From positions 1 through 64,000 of the forward strand of contig CAMXCT020001116.1 of assembly GCA_947184155.2 (NCBI GenBank): DNA of 64,000 nt. The letters are read 5' to 3'. The notes under the pieces were generated by a model that was not told where the DNA came from, searched no databases, and was given only the letters and a program-made list of their open reading frames with translations. Source of the stretch: Cladocopium goreaui. Taxonomy: Eukaryota > Sar > Dinophyceae > Suessiales > Symbiodiniaceae. How positions within the stretch are numbered: position 1 is the stretch's first letter; each line of letters opens with the position of its first letter. A program made the translations under genes and the position numbers. This document shows positions 16,741 to 29,189 of the stretch, one piece after another.

Positions 16741-17950
16741 ACGATGGAGCTTTTGAAGGAAGTCTCGCACAGACACGTTTTTGATTGAGATGCAGCAAGT
16801 ATGCTGATGCGAAACTCGCTATGTTTTTTCATACAAAGTCCGTCCCCGAACCTCGATGATCTACCTCTGCGGTGCGACGGTTGCGAGACGGTCTCGTGTG
16901 TGGCCGGATCATGTCGGATATGCTTCGGATCATTCTCGGATCGGTTCCGCATTGTAAATGGGGTTTCAACTGTTTTTCGTGCATGTGTGGTCGACAGAAT
17001 TCCATTGTGATTTGCAACTGTAGGATCGTTCCCGCATTGTAAATGGGGTTGCAAGTGGTGCTGGTGGATGAGTTGCTGATGGAATTCCATTGTGATTTGC
17101 AACTCTAGGATCGTTCCCTCACTGAAATGGCATTGCAAGTGGTGCTGGTGGAGGAGTTGCCGATGGAGTTTTGGAGGAAGTCTCGCACGAAATGCGTTTT
17201 TGAGAGATAGCAGATGCACGAAACCCTATGTTTTTCCATACAAAGTCCGTCCCCGAACCTCGATGATCTACCTCTGCGGTGCGACGGTTGCGAGACGGTC
17301 TCGTGTGTGGTCGGATCATGCTCGGACCATGCTCGGATCATTCTCGGATCGGTTCCGCATTGTAAATGGGGTTTCAACTGTTTTTCGTGCATGTGTGGTC
17401 GACAGAATTCCATTGTGATTTGCAACTGTAGGATCGTTCCCGCAATGTAAATGGGGTTGCAAGTGGTGCTGGTGGATGAGTTGCTGATGGAATTCCATTG
17501 TGATTTGCAACTCTAGGATCGTTCCCTCACTGTAAATGGCATTGCAAGTGGTGCTGGTGGAGGAGTTGCCGATGGAGTTTTGGAGGAAGTCTCGCACGAA
17601 ATGCGTTTTTGAGAGATAGCAGATGCACGAAACCCTATGTTTTTCCATACAAAGTCCGTCCCCGAACCTCGATGATCTACCTCTGCGGTGCGACGGTTGC
17701 GAGACGGTCTCGTGTGTGGTCGGATCATCCTCGGATTGGTCTCGGATCGGTCTCGGATCGGTTCCGCATTGTAAATGGGGTTTCAACTGTTTTTCGTGCA
17801 TGTGTGGTCGACAGAATTCCATTGTGATTTGCAACTGTAGGATCGTTCCCGCATTGTAAATGGGATTGCAAGTGGTGCTGGTGGATGAGTTGCCAATGGA
17901 ATTCCATTGTGATTTGCAACTGTAGTATCCTTCCCGCAATGTAAATGGGA
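16741..17950. repeat. 409 bp tandem repeat, three copies
   Basis: Landmarks recur at 16754, 17172 and 17581 (GGAAGTCTCGCAC), giving periods of 418 and 409 bp. Each unit has CCTCGATGATCTACCTCTGC, a variable run of TCGGATC sub-repeats and two ATTGTGATTTGCAACT boxes. Open frames through it on both strands follow the period and are not genes. Confidence 0.93.
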
Positions 17951-17956
17951 TTGCAA

Positions 17957-18200
17957 GGTTGCTTCCTGCTTTGGCTGCAAACGTAATACTATTGTCTTTT
18001 GCAGCTGGACTTCGTAAATCGTATTGGAGTGGCTGCATGAAGGCTGCGACAGTGATTTGTCAGCAGATTTCCTCCATTTTGGCGCTAGTAATTTTCCTTT
18101 TAAAAATCCTTTTAAAAAGTGCTTCAAAATCGTCTTTTTTTCGCTCTGGCGTCGAGATCCGGTTTTGGAGCTACAATTTTCCGACGCCGTTGCACGTAGG
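17957..18200. repeat. Shared tail following the 409 bp array
   Basis: GTAATACTATTGTCTTTTGCA, GTATTGGAGTGGCTGCAT, GTGATTTGTCAGCAGATTT and TTGGCGCTAGTAATTTTCC all recur in the same order at 63700-63930, after a different tandem array. It is a dispersed repeat of about 240 bp. Confidence 0.9.
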
Positions 18201-18360
18201 TTTAGAGCAGTGAAGTGTGGGGCGTGAAGAGTGCAGTGTGAAGTGTGCAGTGTGAAGGAAGCAGTGGGAAGTGAGAAGTGTGAAGTGTGGAGTGTGAAGT
18301 TTAAGTTTGGAGTGTGAAGGAAGCAGTGAGAAGTGACAAGTGTGAAGTGTGGAGTGTGAA
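18201..18360. repeat. GTGTGAAGT minisatellite, first block
   Basis: 7-10 bp units GTGTGAAGT, GTGTGGAGT and GTGAAGGAAGCAGT. The same repeat resumes at 18640. Confidence 0.9.
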
Positions 18361-18379
18361 GTAATTCCATCGTTCGTGC

Positions 18380-18600
18380 GGTTGTATGTTGATAACCTCC
18401 ATAAAATGACCACCGTGACTTTGATTAGTGTGACCATACCTGATGTGACTGTGACTGTGACTATTCTGATCATGACTACTGTGACCATAGATACTATGAC
18501 AAAGACTACTTTGACAATGACCGTTGTGGCTGTAACTGTAGTGACAATGAGTATTGTAACTGTTTGGACTGGCCCCTTTTTAGGTAATGACAGTGGGAAG
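18380..18600. repeat. Degenerate TGTGACTGTGAC repeat
   Basis: Imperfect 6 bp units (GTGACT, ATGACT, TTGACA) between the two blocks of the GTGTGAAGT minisatellite. Confidence 0.7.
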
Positions 18601-18639
18601 TAGAAGTGACGGCATTAGTGTCCCAAGAATAAATGACTA

Positions 18640-19245
18640 GAAAGTGAAGTGTGGACTGTGAAGTGTGGAGTGTGAAGTTTGGAGTGCAAAGAGTGCAGTG
18701 TGAAGTGTGGAGTGTGGAGTGTGAAGTGTGAAGTTTGGAGTGTGAAGGAAGCAGTGAGCAGTAAGAAGTGTGAAGTGTGGACTGTGAAGTGTGAAGTGTG
18801 AAACGTGGAATGTGAAGTGCGAAGTGAGTGTGAAGTGTGAAGTTTGGAGTGTGAAGGAAGCAGTGAGCAGTGAGAAGTGTGAAGTGTGGACTGTGAAGTG
18901 TGAAGTGTGAAATGTGGAGTGTGAAGTGCGAAGTGAGAAGTGTGAAGTGTGAAGTGTGGAGTGTGAAGTGCAAAGTGAGAAGTGTGAAGTGTGAGGTTTG
19001 GAGTGTGAAGTGTGGAGTGTGAAGTGTGGAGTGTGAAGTGCGAAGTGAGAAGTGTGAAGTGTGAAGTTTGGAGTGTGAAGGAAGCAGTGAGAAGTGAGAA
19101 GTGTGGACTGTGAAGTGCGAAGTGTGAAGTGTGGAGTGTGAAGTTTGGAGTGTGAAGGAAGCAGTGAGAAGTGAGAAGTGTGAAGTGTGGACTGTGGAGT
19201 GTGAAGTTTGGAGTGCGAAGAGTGAAGTGTGAAGTGTGGAGTGTG
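18640..19245. repeat. GTGTGAAGT minisatellite, second block
   Basis: Higher-order units of GTGTGAAGTGTGGAGTGTGA, often followed by GGAAGCAGTGAGAAGTGAGA. The minus-strand open frames (TLHTSHFTLHTPNF type) are the repeat read in frame. Confidence 0.93.
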
Positions 19246-19399
19246 AAGACTTTGCTTCGTCTCTCGCTGAAAAAAAAAACCGCTTGTCGAGGGAAGGACA
19301 CGCTCGGGACAGGCTGGCCTTGAACTATAGGTCATTTATTCTTGGGAAACTTCCGCCGCCGGCTTGCCCGGGTCTATGTTAGCATGATTCAACATGAGT

Positions 19400-19590
19400 T
19401 CCAGCCTAGATGCCCCAAAACTGCTTGTACAGGTTTCAAAACAGCTCTTGAAGGTGTAGAAGCAAAATCATTCAGGGTCAATGGATATCCAGGGATCAGA
19501 GGAGCGGGGCGTAACTCAAATCGAACATTGATGACCCTTTGAGAGGCCCATGCAATGGCTTCTCTGAGGAATTTTACAGACATCTGATGA
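19400..19590 (-). CDS. Candidate exon, unknown protein
   Basis: On the minus strand an open stretch reads MSVKFLREAIAWASQRVINV and then RFELRPAPLIPGYPLTLNDF, ending with GHLGWNS before a stop. A CAG lies directly before the ATG and could be an acceptor. The composition is protein-like and not repetitive, but there is no linked exon and no recognised family. Confidence 0.3.
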
Positions 19591-22550
19591 ATCTGAAACA
19601 TCTAGGATATGGAGTTCCATCTTGGAGAACCGATTCGCTGCGCCACCTCCAACCTTACAATTGGCTCTTCGGCACCTGCCACATCTGATCCTGGAACTGT
19701 TTGGAAGAGACTTTCCAAAATGGGTCGACTTTGGATGATGATGATTTAGCACGTAAACTTGGGAAGGGGTGTCAGCAGTGGAAGAACTTTAGGGAAGAGA
19801 CAGCAGCGTCTTTTGGCTCTATGAGTTCAAACCAATACTGGTGAATTGCGACCCAAATTGTGCAATGACTGCATCCTAGTTTGCGTTGCCAATGCAACCA
19901 GCCGTGGCTATGGTCCCTGTCCGGTACCCAAGACTTTGGTTTGAAGCATCTGCATGTAGCTAAATGAGTCTTTGCAAATCAGCGTTGCATTGTCCAAATT
20001 GTAAACCTTTGCTGGCTGCCTTTTAGCCAAACATTGCTACTGAAGGAACCAGTTGTGGACCCTTGGCTGCTTTAGTCGCCAGTTCACTAGCCCAGCAGCC
20101 CCACAAAACGTCCTTTTCTGGCACTATGGGCACTTGCTTCACTTCCTTTGGAATCATCGTGGCCATGGTTGTGGAGCGAAGGTAGGATGTACCACTTCCA
20201 CGCAGGCAGCACCAACACGGCCAAACCCACCTTGTGGCATCAGCATGGATAAGCACAGATCAGCATGGATCAGCAGGTCCCTGGGTCTGTTGGGGAGCGG
20301 TAAACAGCGGGATCGTGAAAACAGTGCAAAGGGGCTGCTTTTTGAAGGATGACTTGCACATCCCCAACAGTGACACACTGGGGGACACTGTTCTCTGATG
20401 CGTCTTCATGTTGAACCTGGGGAGCAATTGGCATGCAGAACATTTATGGCACGAGAGCCATTTCCGTTCAAAAGTGAATGAACATGGCTATCCCCCATAT
20501 TTCTATGCCAGCCCCACCTGTAATAGTTTTCTTGATCTTGAAGTTCTGGTTTCCCAATAAGAGAACCACATGGGATATCAACAAATACAATTGTACCCCA
20601 TCGGCTTAAAGTTTAAAAGCAGGCCACATGATTCAAATCGTAACATTTGGCGATCGTTGCGACAAGCGACTGCCATGAGCAGATTGCACACTGCCGGTGG
20701 TACGCTTCCAAGGCCAAGGTGGTGCCGGCTCATTGCGGCATTGGCACCTGGAGCAACTGGGCTGCCTGCTTTGATATGTCACGCTAAGTTTCAACATGTT
20801 TCAACATGTTCACCTACGGTACGAGTAGTATACTATGGAATGAAATGGTGACATGATCGACGTGACCGACATGACCTGCCAAGCATAGGTACATGATCCG
20901 CTATCACTGTCAAGCCTTCTGAAGCTTCATGGCCAGTGTCTTACAAATCTGATCTTGATAAGACGCTGAAGAGTGCTGGACCTTTATGATTCAGATCCTG
21001 GCCTTCGTAGCCGTCGCCCTGGCCACGAGTGGATAAGCCGCCCAGAGCGGCATCGAAGCAGCGTTCCCATGAGAAACCAACCAACATTCCCAAGGCCGAG
21101 ATGATCAGGCGAAGTGCCTGTGACGCCACATATTCGTGAAAAAGTTACAGAGCATATACATCGTGTAATATACACACATGAGCATACATGTAAATATTGT
21201 AAATGTACACATATCTATGCATGTATAGAGATACGCATGAACTTGCACGTACACTGACACGTACAAATACAAAGAAACATTGAAATACAATCAAACACAT
21301 GCATATACACATGTCACTTGTACATTTATACATACACACGGGTGTACAATGGTGTACATATGATGTAGGAACTACAATGCCCCTCCTGGTCCAGTTCGGC
21401 ATCCTCAAAATGCATGTCGGCCACCTGTGGGATGATCCAACTGAAATGGAAATCATGGTGGCTCGAGATGTATTTCGGAGTAGTCATCTCAAAAAAACAA
21501 AGATCTCGAGAGGTCGGATTGGATTTCAGATAATGTCAGTGAAAAAGCACGGAGAATTACGGGTCATTAAGGAGACCAGAGGAGACCTATATGACCGGAT
21601 TATCACGGGATTGAATGTGGACCTGACGTTTTGGTCATATTCCACGCACTGCAGCCTCGAGGTCGATACTTTCCGGCCTTATCGATGCCAAAGATAAAAA
21701 TAAAGGCCGCAAAGGTCACCAATAAAGCAGAGACCACTGCCTGCGAGGAGCCGAACTGGACAAATCATGACGGACCATGACGGACCAAACTGGACAACGA
21801 TCAAGCAAAGCAGCGTTTGCCAGGACAGCCTAGGTTTGTTTGCCAAGGTGAATGCATGAGAGTCATCATTGTCATGCTTGGTGGGTGGCAGGGTGGGGGG
21901 ACGTCTGAACCAGCAGCAGCGGTGTTCTGTTCTGCATGGTCATTGGGAAAATGAGCGAAGAACTGTTGTTTTTCAGGGTTCAGCGCGTCACGGTGAAAAA
22001 GCAAAGCGAAATACGGGTACTTTGCGTTAGTCCCAAATTTGTGACCCAATAACCCATGGTCAGCATATCCTGGGAGTGCAGTATGTGATGCAACACAGAT
22101 CGTCTTTGCGATATGACATGATATGACCCCCCTTCCAAACTTGTCAGGCTGGAGAGACAAAGGAAACCGGGGAGCTGAAGCATTGAAGCATCAAGAGGAA
22201 CGTCGAGTACAGAGACCTTCCCGGATTTCATTCCCGTGCCTTCAAGGACCCATCCAAGTCGAAATTTGAGGAAATCCACCACTCTGCAGCAAAGAGGAGG
22301 CTAAAGGCGAAAGTCATAGCCTTGGAAGCAACATGCCAATTTTTGCTTGGGGCCTGGGGATCCCCAAAGACAGCTAAGGCTATGATATGTTATGATGCTA
22401 GGAACTGTGAGGATGCTCTATTTAATCCTGCTTCTGCTAGGTACACGATAAACAAATACAGCACCTTGCTGGGTACTAGAATTTAATGGCAGAAAAAATC
22501 CAAAGGTTTTTCCCAAAAGCATCTTCAATGCTTGGGTTCTTGTTTAGTCT
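19591..22550. other. Unassigned DNA
   Basis: No firm gene. Weak protein-like stretches on the minus strand are at about 20040-20200 (MATMIPKEVKQVPIVPEKDV) and 21850-22280 (ALPGYADHGLLGHKFGTNAK; LGWVLEGTGMKSGKVSVLDV). They lack supporting neighbours. A CA/TG-rich stretch lies at 21160-21345. Confidence 0.4.
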
Positions 22551-22554
22551 GTTC

Positions 22555-22750
22555 ACTGCGTGGGGAGCGGCCAAAATTTGTGCGGACGGTTCTGCGGACA
22601 GTGGTGTGGACGCGAAGGTGTAGGGGGTGGGGAGCAACCAAAACTGTGCGGACGGTTCGATGGACGGTGGTGTGAATGGAAATGGGTGGGGAGACAGGCC
22701 ATGGACAGTTCTGCGGACGGTTGTACGGCTGGAAATGGGCGGGGAGATTG
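22555..22750. repeat. Approximately 70 bp tandem repeat
   Basis: Three diverged copies of TGCGGACGGTTCTGCGGACG plus GTGGGGAG-type sequence, directly before the 15 bp minisatellite. Confidence 0.75.
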
Positions 22751-24035
22751 GTGATCTGTGTGTGAAGGTTTCTGCTTGTATCTATGTGTGTGTGTGTGTA
22801 AAATGGTCTGTGTGTAAAGGTTTCCGTGTGTAAATGCTTCTGTGCGTAAAAATTTCTCTGCCGAAAGGTTTCTCTGTGTAAAAGCTTTTCTGCGTGAAAG
22901 TTTCCATGTGAAATCCTCTCTGTGCAAAAATTTTGCGTGTTCAGGTTTCTCTGTGCAAATGTTTCTGCGTAAAGGTTTTTCTGCGCCAAACCTTCTCTGT
23001 GTAAATGCCCCTCTGTGTAAAATGCGTATGTGTGTAAGCTGCTTTGTGTAAAGGTTCCTCTGTGTAAGCGTTCCTCTGTGAAAAATTTTCTGCGTGTAAA
23101 GGTTTCTCTGTGTAAATGCTTCTGTGTGTAATGGCGTCTGTGTGCAAAAACTTCTGTGCTGTGTGGAAGAGTTTCTCTGTGCAAAAGACTATGCGTAAAA
23201 AAAATTCTGTTTGTGTGTGTAAGCGCGTCTATGTCTAAAAGTTTCTGTTCGCAAAAGCTCTGTGCAAAAGTTTCTGTAAAAGGCCTGTGTGTGTGAGTAG
23301 GTTTCTGTGTGTGAAGGCGAATGTGTGTAAGAGTTCCTGCGTGTAAAAGTTCTACGGTGTCCAGGTTTCTCTGTAAATATTGCTGCGCGTAGAAGTTCCT
23401 TTGTGTAAATGTTTGTCTGTGCAAAATTTTCTCGCTGTAAAAGTTTCTCAGTGTAAAGTCTGCTCTGTGTAAAAATTATTTTGTGTAAAAGTTTCTCTGT
23501 GTAAATGCTTCTGTGTCTAAAAGCTATGTAAAGGTTTCTATGTGTAAATACTGTTCTGTGTACAGGCCTCCACGTGTAGCAGTTTCCGTGCGTAAAGGCG
23601 TCTATGAGACCGTCTATGTGTAAATGCTTCTTTGTGTAAAAGTTTGTTTGTGTCAAAGTTTTTCTGTGTAAAAGTTGCTGTGTGTAAAGGTTTCTCTGTA
23701 CAAATGTTTCTGTGTGAAAAAACTTCTCTGTGCAAAGGTCTCTCTGTGTAAAAGTTGTTCTGCGTACAAGTTTCAGTTTGTAAAGCCTCTGTGTCTAAAA
23801 GCATCTGCGCGTAAAAGCGTACGTGTGTAAAATCTGCTCTGTTAAAGTTTTTTCGTTTTAAAGTTGCTCTGTGTAAAGGTTTCGGCGTGTAAAAGCTCCT
23901 GCGTGTGTAAGAGTTTTCCCGTGCAAAAACTTCTGTGTAAACACTGCTCTGTGTAAAGGCTGCTCTGTGTAAATGCCTTTCTGTGTAAAGGCATGTCCGT
24001 GTATTTTTTTTTTTGTGTGAAACTTCTCTGTGTGA
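22745..24035. repeat. 15 bp minisatellite TTTCTCTGTGTAAAG
   Basis: About eighty diverged copies of a unit near 15 bp. Because 15 is a multiple of three, long open frames run through it on the minus strand (HREAFTQRNLYTE-like); they are repeat translations, not a gene. Confidence 0.92.
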
Positions 24036-24129
24036 AACCTGCAGTGATTCTGACTGTGACTGAGGTGCCAGCTCTGGAGCAAAACTCCTGTAGGGACAAA
24101 ACATCAAACTATGCGTCAGCTTTTTGTCA

Positions 24130-24167
24130 TGACCACCACCACCACCACCAGCGGCGGCAGCAGCAGC

Positions 24168-24199
<32 letters not shown>

Positions 24200-24370
24200 C
24201 ACCATCACCATCACCATCACCATCACCACCACCAGCACCATCACCACCACCACCACCATCAGCAGCAGCAGCAGCATCGTCATCATCATCATCATAATAA
24301 TAATAATAATAATATTCTTCTTCTTCTTCATCTTCATCTTCATCTTCATCTTCATCTTCATCTTTCATAA
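24130..24370. repeat. Compound trinucleotide microsatellite
   Basis: CAC, CAT, CAG, AAT, TTC and CATCTT tracts follow one another, some pure and some mixed. Confidence 0.95.
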
Positions 24371-26857
24371 ACATATTTTCGTGTGTCTGATCTTCTCGTC
24401 TCCTCCTTCTTGCTTTCTTTCGAGCCACACGGTAGTCTACATAGACCCTGTCCGCAGATTAAAAAATGCAGCAAATCTTGCAAGCGCATGCCTTCATGAT
24501 CTCACAGTCTAAAATGTTGGTGGCAAGAGGAGGAAGGGAGGTGCCACCCACCAATCATTAATCAGATTTGCTTGCCCTTGTTTCTATCTCTTCCGGCGCC
24601 AAAGTGTCAAAGTTCTGTGGGTCATTCCAAGCAGGAATTGTTCGAACGGCACCAGACTTTGGCTCGAACAAATGTGGATCCCTTTTTGGCCCGGGATTCA
24701 AATTCAATTTCCCGAACGCGCAAATCAGTTGAAACAGGACCAGTGGCCTCCCCTGTGGACAGCACTAGCGCTGCCTAGAAGCCGAGATCTTTTGGAACCA
24801 TCCGCCCGCGCGCGCAGAAGAAACGGGGGAAGTGCTGACTTTGGAGTCAGAGCTGGCGACCCGGGTGAAATTGACGTTGTGAGACCTGGCGTCGCAAATT
24901 TGAGAAGGCCTGAAGAGGCCTGAAGCATGTATATTTGAAGCATGTATATTGAATTATATTGACTTCCTAAACACGTGTAGCAATGTGTAGCATACTTGAT
25001 TGAACCTTGAAGCTGTAGTTGGGTCTTTGCCTGTGGCCCCAAATCATCCAACGACTGCTGCAGTTGGATTCTTATACACTCTGAAATGGATGGCCGGCTA
25101 CTCAGACCACCATGCTACCTGGTAGCTCATTCATGAACAAGCATGGCTCACCCACTCCAATTGTTGCAGTGGGAGCTGGGATCCCAATCTAACCCTTAGC
25201 AGCTCACAAGTTAAGCCGTCCCCCTACCTCTCGTGGAGAAGCCGTGCAACATCAGCACCCCCTGCGATCACTCCAGCCAGCAGCAGCAGAGCACACTGGA
25301 AATTGGAGTGCCACTCCTGCCGGTATCACCAATTCCCAGTCAAAAGACAGATGTTGCACTTGGAAGAACCCGTCTTCTGCAAGGACATTGTCCATGTACA
25401 TATCAGGAATTTGAGGTTGACATGTTCGTTTGTGGGGGGGTTGAGATGTCTCGGGATGCTGGCTACCAGCTGGTGATTGACATTCACATCTTAAGAAAAA
25501 TGACAACTCGCTTCAAAAACAGCAAGAGATTGTTTCAAAATGCTTCAAAAGCCGAAGTGGTCTCCTGCCAAGGTTTGTCGACTCCGGACGCATCTGGGAG
25601 GTGTCCAGAGATGCAAAAGCGAAGCATCTGCACTGCCAGGAAAGACACCTGAGCACGAAATGCGTTGATGCCGATGATTTGCCAAAACTCGAATTGTTCA
25701 TGGCTTCTTGGCAAACGATTTCATTGCCACTGATATAAATCGTATTGACATATTGGCATCACAGGACCAATGCGTTGTTCATTCTGTTTCTAGGTTCAAT
25801 GCGTTCCAACAGTCGTTGTTTTGGGGCTTGATCCAACAACACAAGCAAAACCTGACCAGGACACAGCCAGAGAAATTACCTCATCCTCCGTTTCGGCCAC
25901 GTGTTCACCCCAAACCACCTGGAAAGATGGTGGGTGGTGCCTATATTGTATAATGTTGTATATACAATGCACCCAGGGGTCACTTTAGACCACATTGACA
26001 TACATGTACATACACAACACCTGCATGGTCATCCAAGCCAGCTCATGGGGATTTATTGTGTCAGGCGGGGAGTTTTAGACACACCCAATCATGTGGTGCC
26101 ACAAACTGACCAAACCTGTTCGAATCTCAAGGTATGGCTTGAAGCCGAAGTAAAAATCACAAAAATCACAAAAATCGCAAAAATCACAAAAATCACAAAA
26201 ATCACAAAAATCACAAAGCAGGCTGCTTGGCAGGTGCATTTTGAGGCTCCAAAACACCGGCACGGCATCAAAAGTGCAGGTCCTTTCTCCGTCTTGAGGA
26301 GATCAAGCAACTTGGAAACAGACTTGTGGCAACTCTTGTGGTCAAATTATGTTAAATTGCCAAGAAAGGGTGGACTCCTCTCATTCTTCTGGGCCTATGT
26401 GCCAAACATCTGTCAAACATCTAATCACGTTCTTTGATTCTTTTGATTCTCTTGGCAAGAACTTATCCAGTTCCAAAGTCGGCCACTAGCCTACCGAGCC
26501 TCGTACTCGTCCTCTTCGCCATCAGCAAACGTCTTCTTGTGGCGCACGTATCTCGTGGCTTTGTAGACCCACGAGATGCCTAGGTGTCACTGGTCGATGG
26601 GTCAGGGGTTCAAGGTCAAACATGGCCAAACTATGCAAACTACCGCAATGTACCAAATTATCTCAACTGCATAATTTAGTTTACTTGTTTTAATTTAAAG
26701 TTTTTAAAGATATCCAGAGCACCAGGGCAAGATGCAGAAGATGTAGGGGGGGAAAATCCAACAAGTTTCTCTGGGAGAATTTGTCCCCCCAAGACCTGGT
26801 GAACGATGGCAGAATGATGGCAGAATGTTTTATATTATAAGTTTTTCGTCACGTGAC
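24371..26857. other. Unassigned DNA with one short 9 bp repeat
   Basis: No exon I can support. At 26152-26217 there are seven to eight copies of the 9 bp unit AAAATCACA. A 139-codon plus-strand frame at 25233-25652 has no recognisable domain and may be chance. Confidence 0.45.
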
Positions 26858-27008
26858 CGAGAAAGGACAGCGGTGGAACGGCCGCACAGCACCAGAAAGT
26901 ACGCGGCACCGCCTGCTGCAGAAAGCCCCAGGCGTTCACTGCGGCAAAGCCAGTGACGTGGCCCATGAGCACGGCTGCCGCGTGGGTGTCCAGCTGGATG
27001 TCGTGCCT
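26858..27008 (-). CDS. Gene C, late exon: membrane protein segment
   Basis: The minus strand reads HDIQLDTHAAAVLMGHVTGF and then AAVNAWGFLQQ after an acceptor TTCATCTAG|GCACG. The segment is a plausible transmembrane helix. A GC donor may follow CTGCAG. It fits the style of the upstream exons at 30.3-32.5 kb, but about 3.3 kb separate it from the nearest one, so membership in the same gene is uncertain. Confidence 0.45.
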
Positions 27009-28074
27009 AGATGAAACAAATGGGGATGATTCCGCATAAGGATGCATAAGGGATATCCTGGGGGATATTTTATCATGGCTGCATCTACAAAACCAATAGC
27101 CTTTTCTTGGGAACGATTAAGCTAAGGCTGGACGTTTCTAATATGCTCTAACCATCTCAGCTTCAGATGGGTATGTTTCTGGCTTTTGGTATAGCGTTGC
27201 TAAATGGGCAATGTCGATGACGCATTGTGTCTTAAATTTTGACTCTCGTGTTTTGTCTTCATGGGAACATTGAGAGTTTTCACTTGTCGGAGAGGTGGCC
27301 CCATACTAGTGGTGGCCCATGGTGGCCACATGTCCGAAAACATCTAGAGTACAAATCAGGTCAGGCAAATGGGTGACCACTGAAAGATCACCCAGTACTA
27401 TAGACAGGCCATCATAGCAAACTTTGTTCGCGATTTCAGTTTACCACCAAATCAGCTGACTTTTGTAGAAAGGCAAATGGTTGGAAGCCCACATGGTTGA
27501 CACATATTTCAAAACCGGTGTCTTTGTACTTACAGAAGTACAACAGCTCCTTTATCCTGGGATACCTCTGTGGGATACCCGGGGCAACTAGAAAAGCAAC
27601 ATGTTTGAGCCACAGTGGCATCAACCGCTCCGCCAACCGAAAGTGCTGCAACCTCTCATTGGGACTGCTTGACATCTGCGCGGATTCGAGAGCGGCACGC
27701 CTCGAATGAATACGATGACGTGGGAAGATCATGGCAAGCAGTGCGTGTAGGCACGAAGTGGCTATCAAATGAAGTTAAAAACAAAAAGGTGAGCTAAGTC
27801 TAGAAGGAGTGGTGGTGATCGAAAAGCGGTCATCGACATTGAGCTATATGTGGTGATGAGTGGATTGGGACCACGGAAATGCTGGAAGAAATCTGTCACT
27901 TGACATCCAAGGTTGGTGGGCACCATTATATGGATTTATATGGTACAGTACCAGTAGTACCGCACAAGGCGGTGGCGGAAGGTTCAAAAATAGGAAACCT
28001 ATAGGAGAGATTGGTTGTTGTGAGTCACGGATGGCAGAGCGAAGCCACTGATGGACCGACAGGTGGTTGAGGTC
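27009..28074. other. Intron-like or unassigned DNA
   Basis: An open minus-strand stretch at 27440-27765 (RLQHFRLAERLMPLWLKHVA, then FLVAPGIPQRYPRIKELLYF) could be an exon but has no partner. The rest is unassigned. Confidence 0.35.
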
Positions 28075-28168
28075 TCCTCTTCTCTCTCTTTCTTTCTCTT
28101 TCTCTGACTATCTACCTACCTACCGACCTATCTATCTATGTAACTATCGATCAATGTAACTATCTATC

Positions 28169-28199
<31 letters not shown>

Positions 28200-28510
28200 C
28201 TAGCTAGCTATCTAGCTATCTATCTATCTATCTAACCATCCATCCATCTATCGATCTATCTATCTATCTACCTATCTATCTATCTAGCTATCTATCTATC
28301 TATCTATCTAATCCTACCTATCTAATCTTATCTATCTTATCTATCTATTCTAATCTAATCTAATCTTTTCCCATCCTATCCTATCCTATCTTATTCATCC
28401 ATCCATCCATCCATCCATCCATCCGATCGATCGATCTATCTATCTACCTATCTATCTATCTATGTATCTCTCGGTCTGTCTGTCTGCCTATCTATCTACC
28501 TGTCTATCTG
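28075..28510. repeat. Tetranucleotide microsatellite (CTAT/CCAT)n
   Basis: TCTA/CTAT units with interspersed GCTA, CCAT, CGAT and TATCC variants over more than 400 bp. Confidence 0.95.
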
Positions 28511-28830
28511 CAAGCTTGAAAACCTTGCTATTCTAGGAGACTTCTTCATTTTTCCAAGTTGACAACATCAAAAACGAAGCAACTCTGCGAGACCTCCTCA
28601 TTTTTTGAAGTTGACCACATCAAAAACGAAGCAATTCTGCGAGACTTCTTCAATTTTTGAACTTGACAACATCCAAAACAAAGCAATTCTGCGAGACTTC
28701 TTCAATTGTTCAACTTGACAATACCCAAAACAAAGCAATTCTGCGAGACTTGTTCAAATTTTCAACTTGACAACATCCAAAACAAAGCAATTCTGCGAGA
28801 CTTCCTTCAAAAATGGAAAGTTGAGTGCAG
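28511..28830. repeat. 62 bp tandem repeat
   Basis: Five copies of CAAAACAAAGCAATTCTGCG plus AGACTTCTTCAATTTT and AACTTGACAACATC. Divergence between copies is low to moderate. Confidence 0.9.
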
Positions 28831-29189
28831 AGCTAACAGCTTCGTACCAATGCGTTTTGCGATTTTTCCAGTCCACCTGTCGAAAGTATTGCGCTTGCCA
28901 CGAAAAAGTGATGCCAGGTCATACGAAGTGTTGCACCTGTCACGCAAAATCATCTCAGCAAACCTGAGGATCTGATGCTCCAAAATGCAATCCCTCTCAG
29001 GAAATCAGCGCCCTCAGCTCCTAACAGCTCTGATGAACATGTCTCTTGTACTGCACCTGGGACGGAAAATGCATCTTTGCAGATCCTCTTCAAATGTCCC
29101 ACGCCTGCCATCGTTTTTGGGAAATGCCACAAAACCCTCACGTTTTGCTCACTTTTGACAAGGTGCACAATCCCTTGCGCCTGCCACGC

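Noticed and set aside
16719-18038. Repeated open frames on both strands in the 409 bp array
   Set aside because: They recur with the period of the array and change frame between copies; no start or end is conserved. The same holds for the 228 bp array at 62.5-63.7 kb.
18506-19335. Minus-strand open frames of about 230 codons rich in TLHTSHF
   Set aside because: Translation of the GTGTGAAGT minisatellite; several frames are open at once and none has other composition.
22525-24428. Minus-strand open frames of about 300 codons (THREAFTQRNLYTE type)
   Set aside because: They are translations of a 15 bp minisatellite and of trinucleotide repeats; the unit length is a multiple of three, so frames stay open by chance.
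25233-25652. 139-codon plus-strand frame as a gene
   Set aside because: No domain, a mixed composition typical of chance frames, and no supporting splice sites or neighbours.
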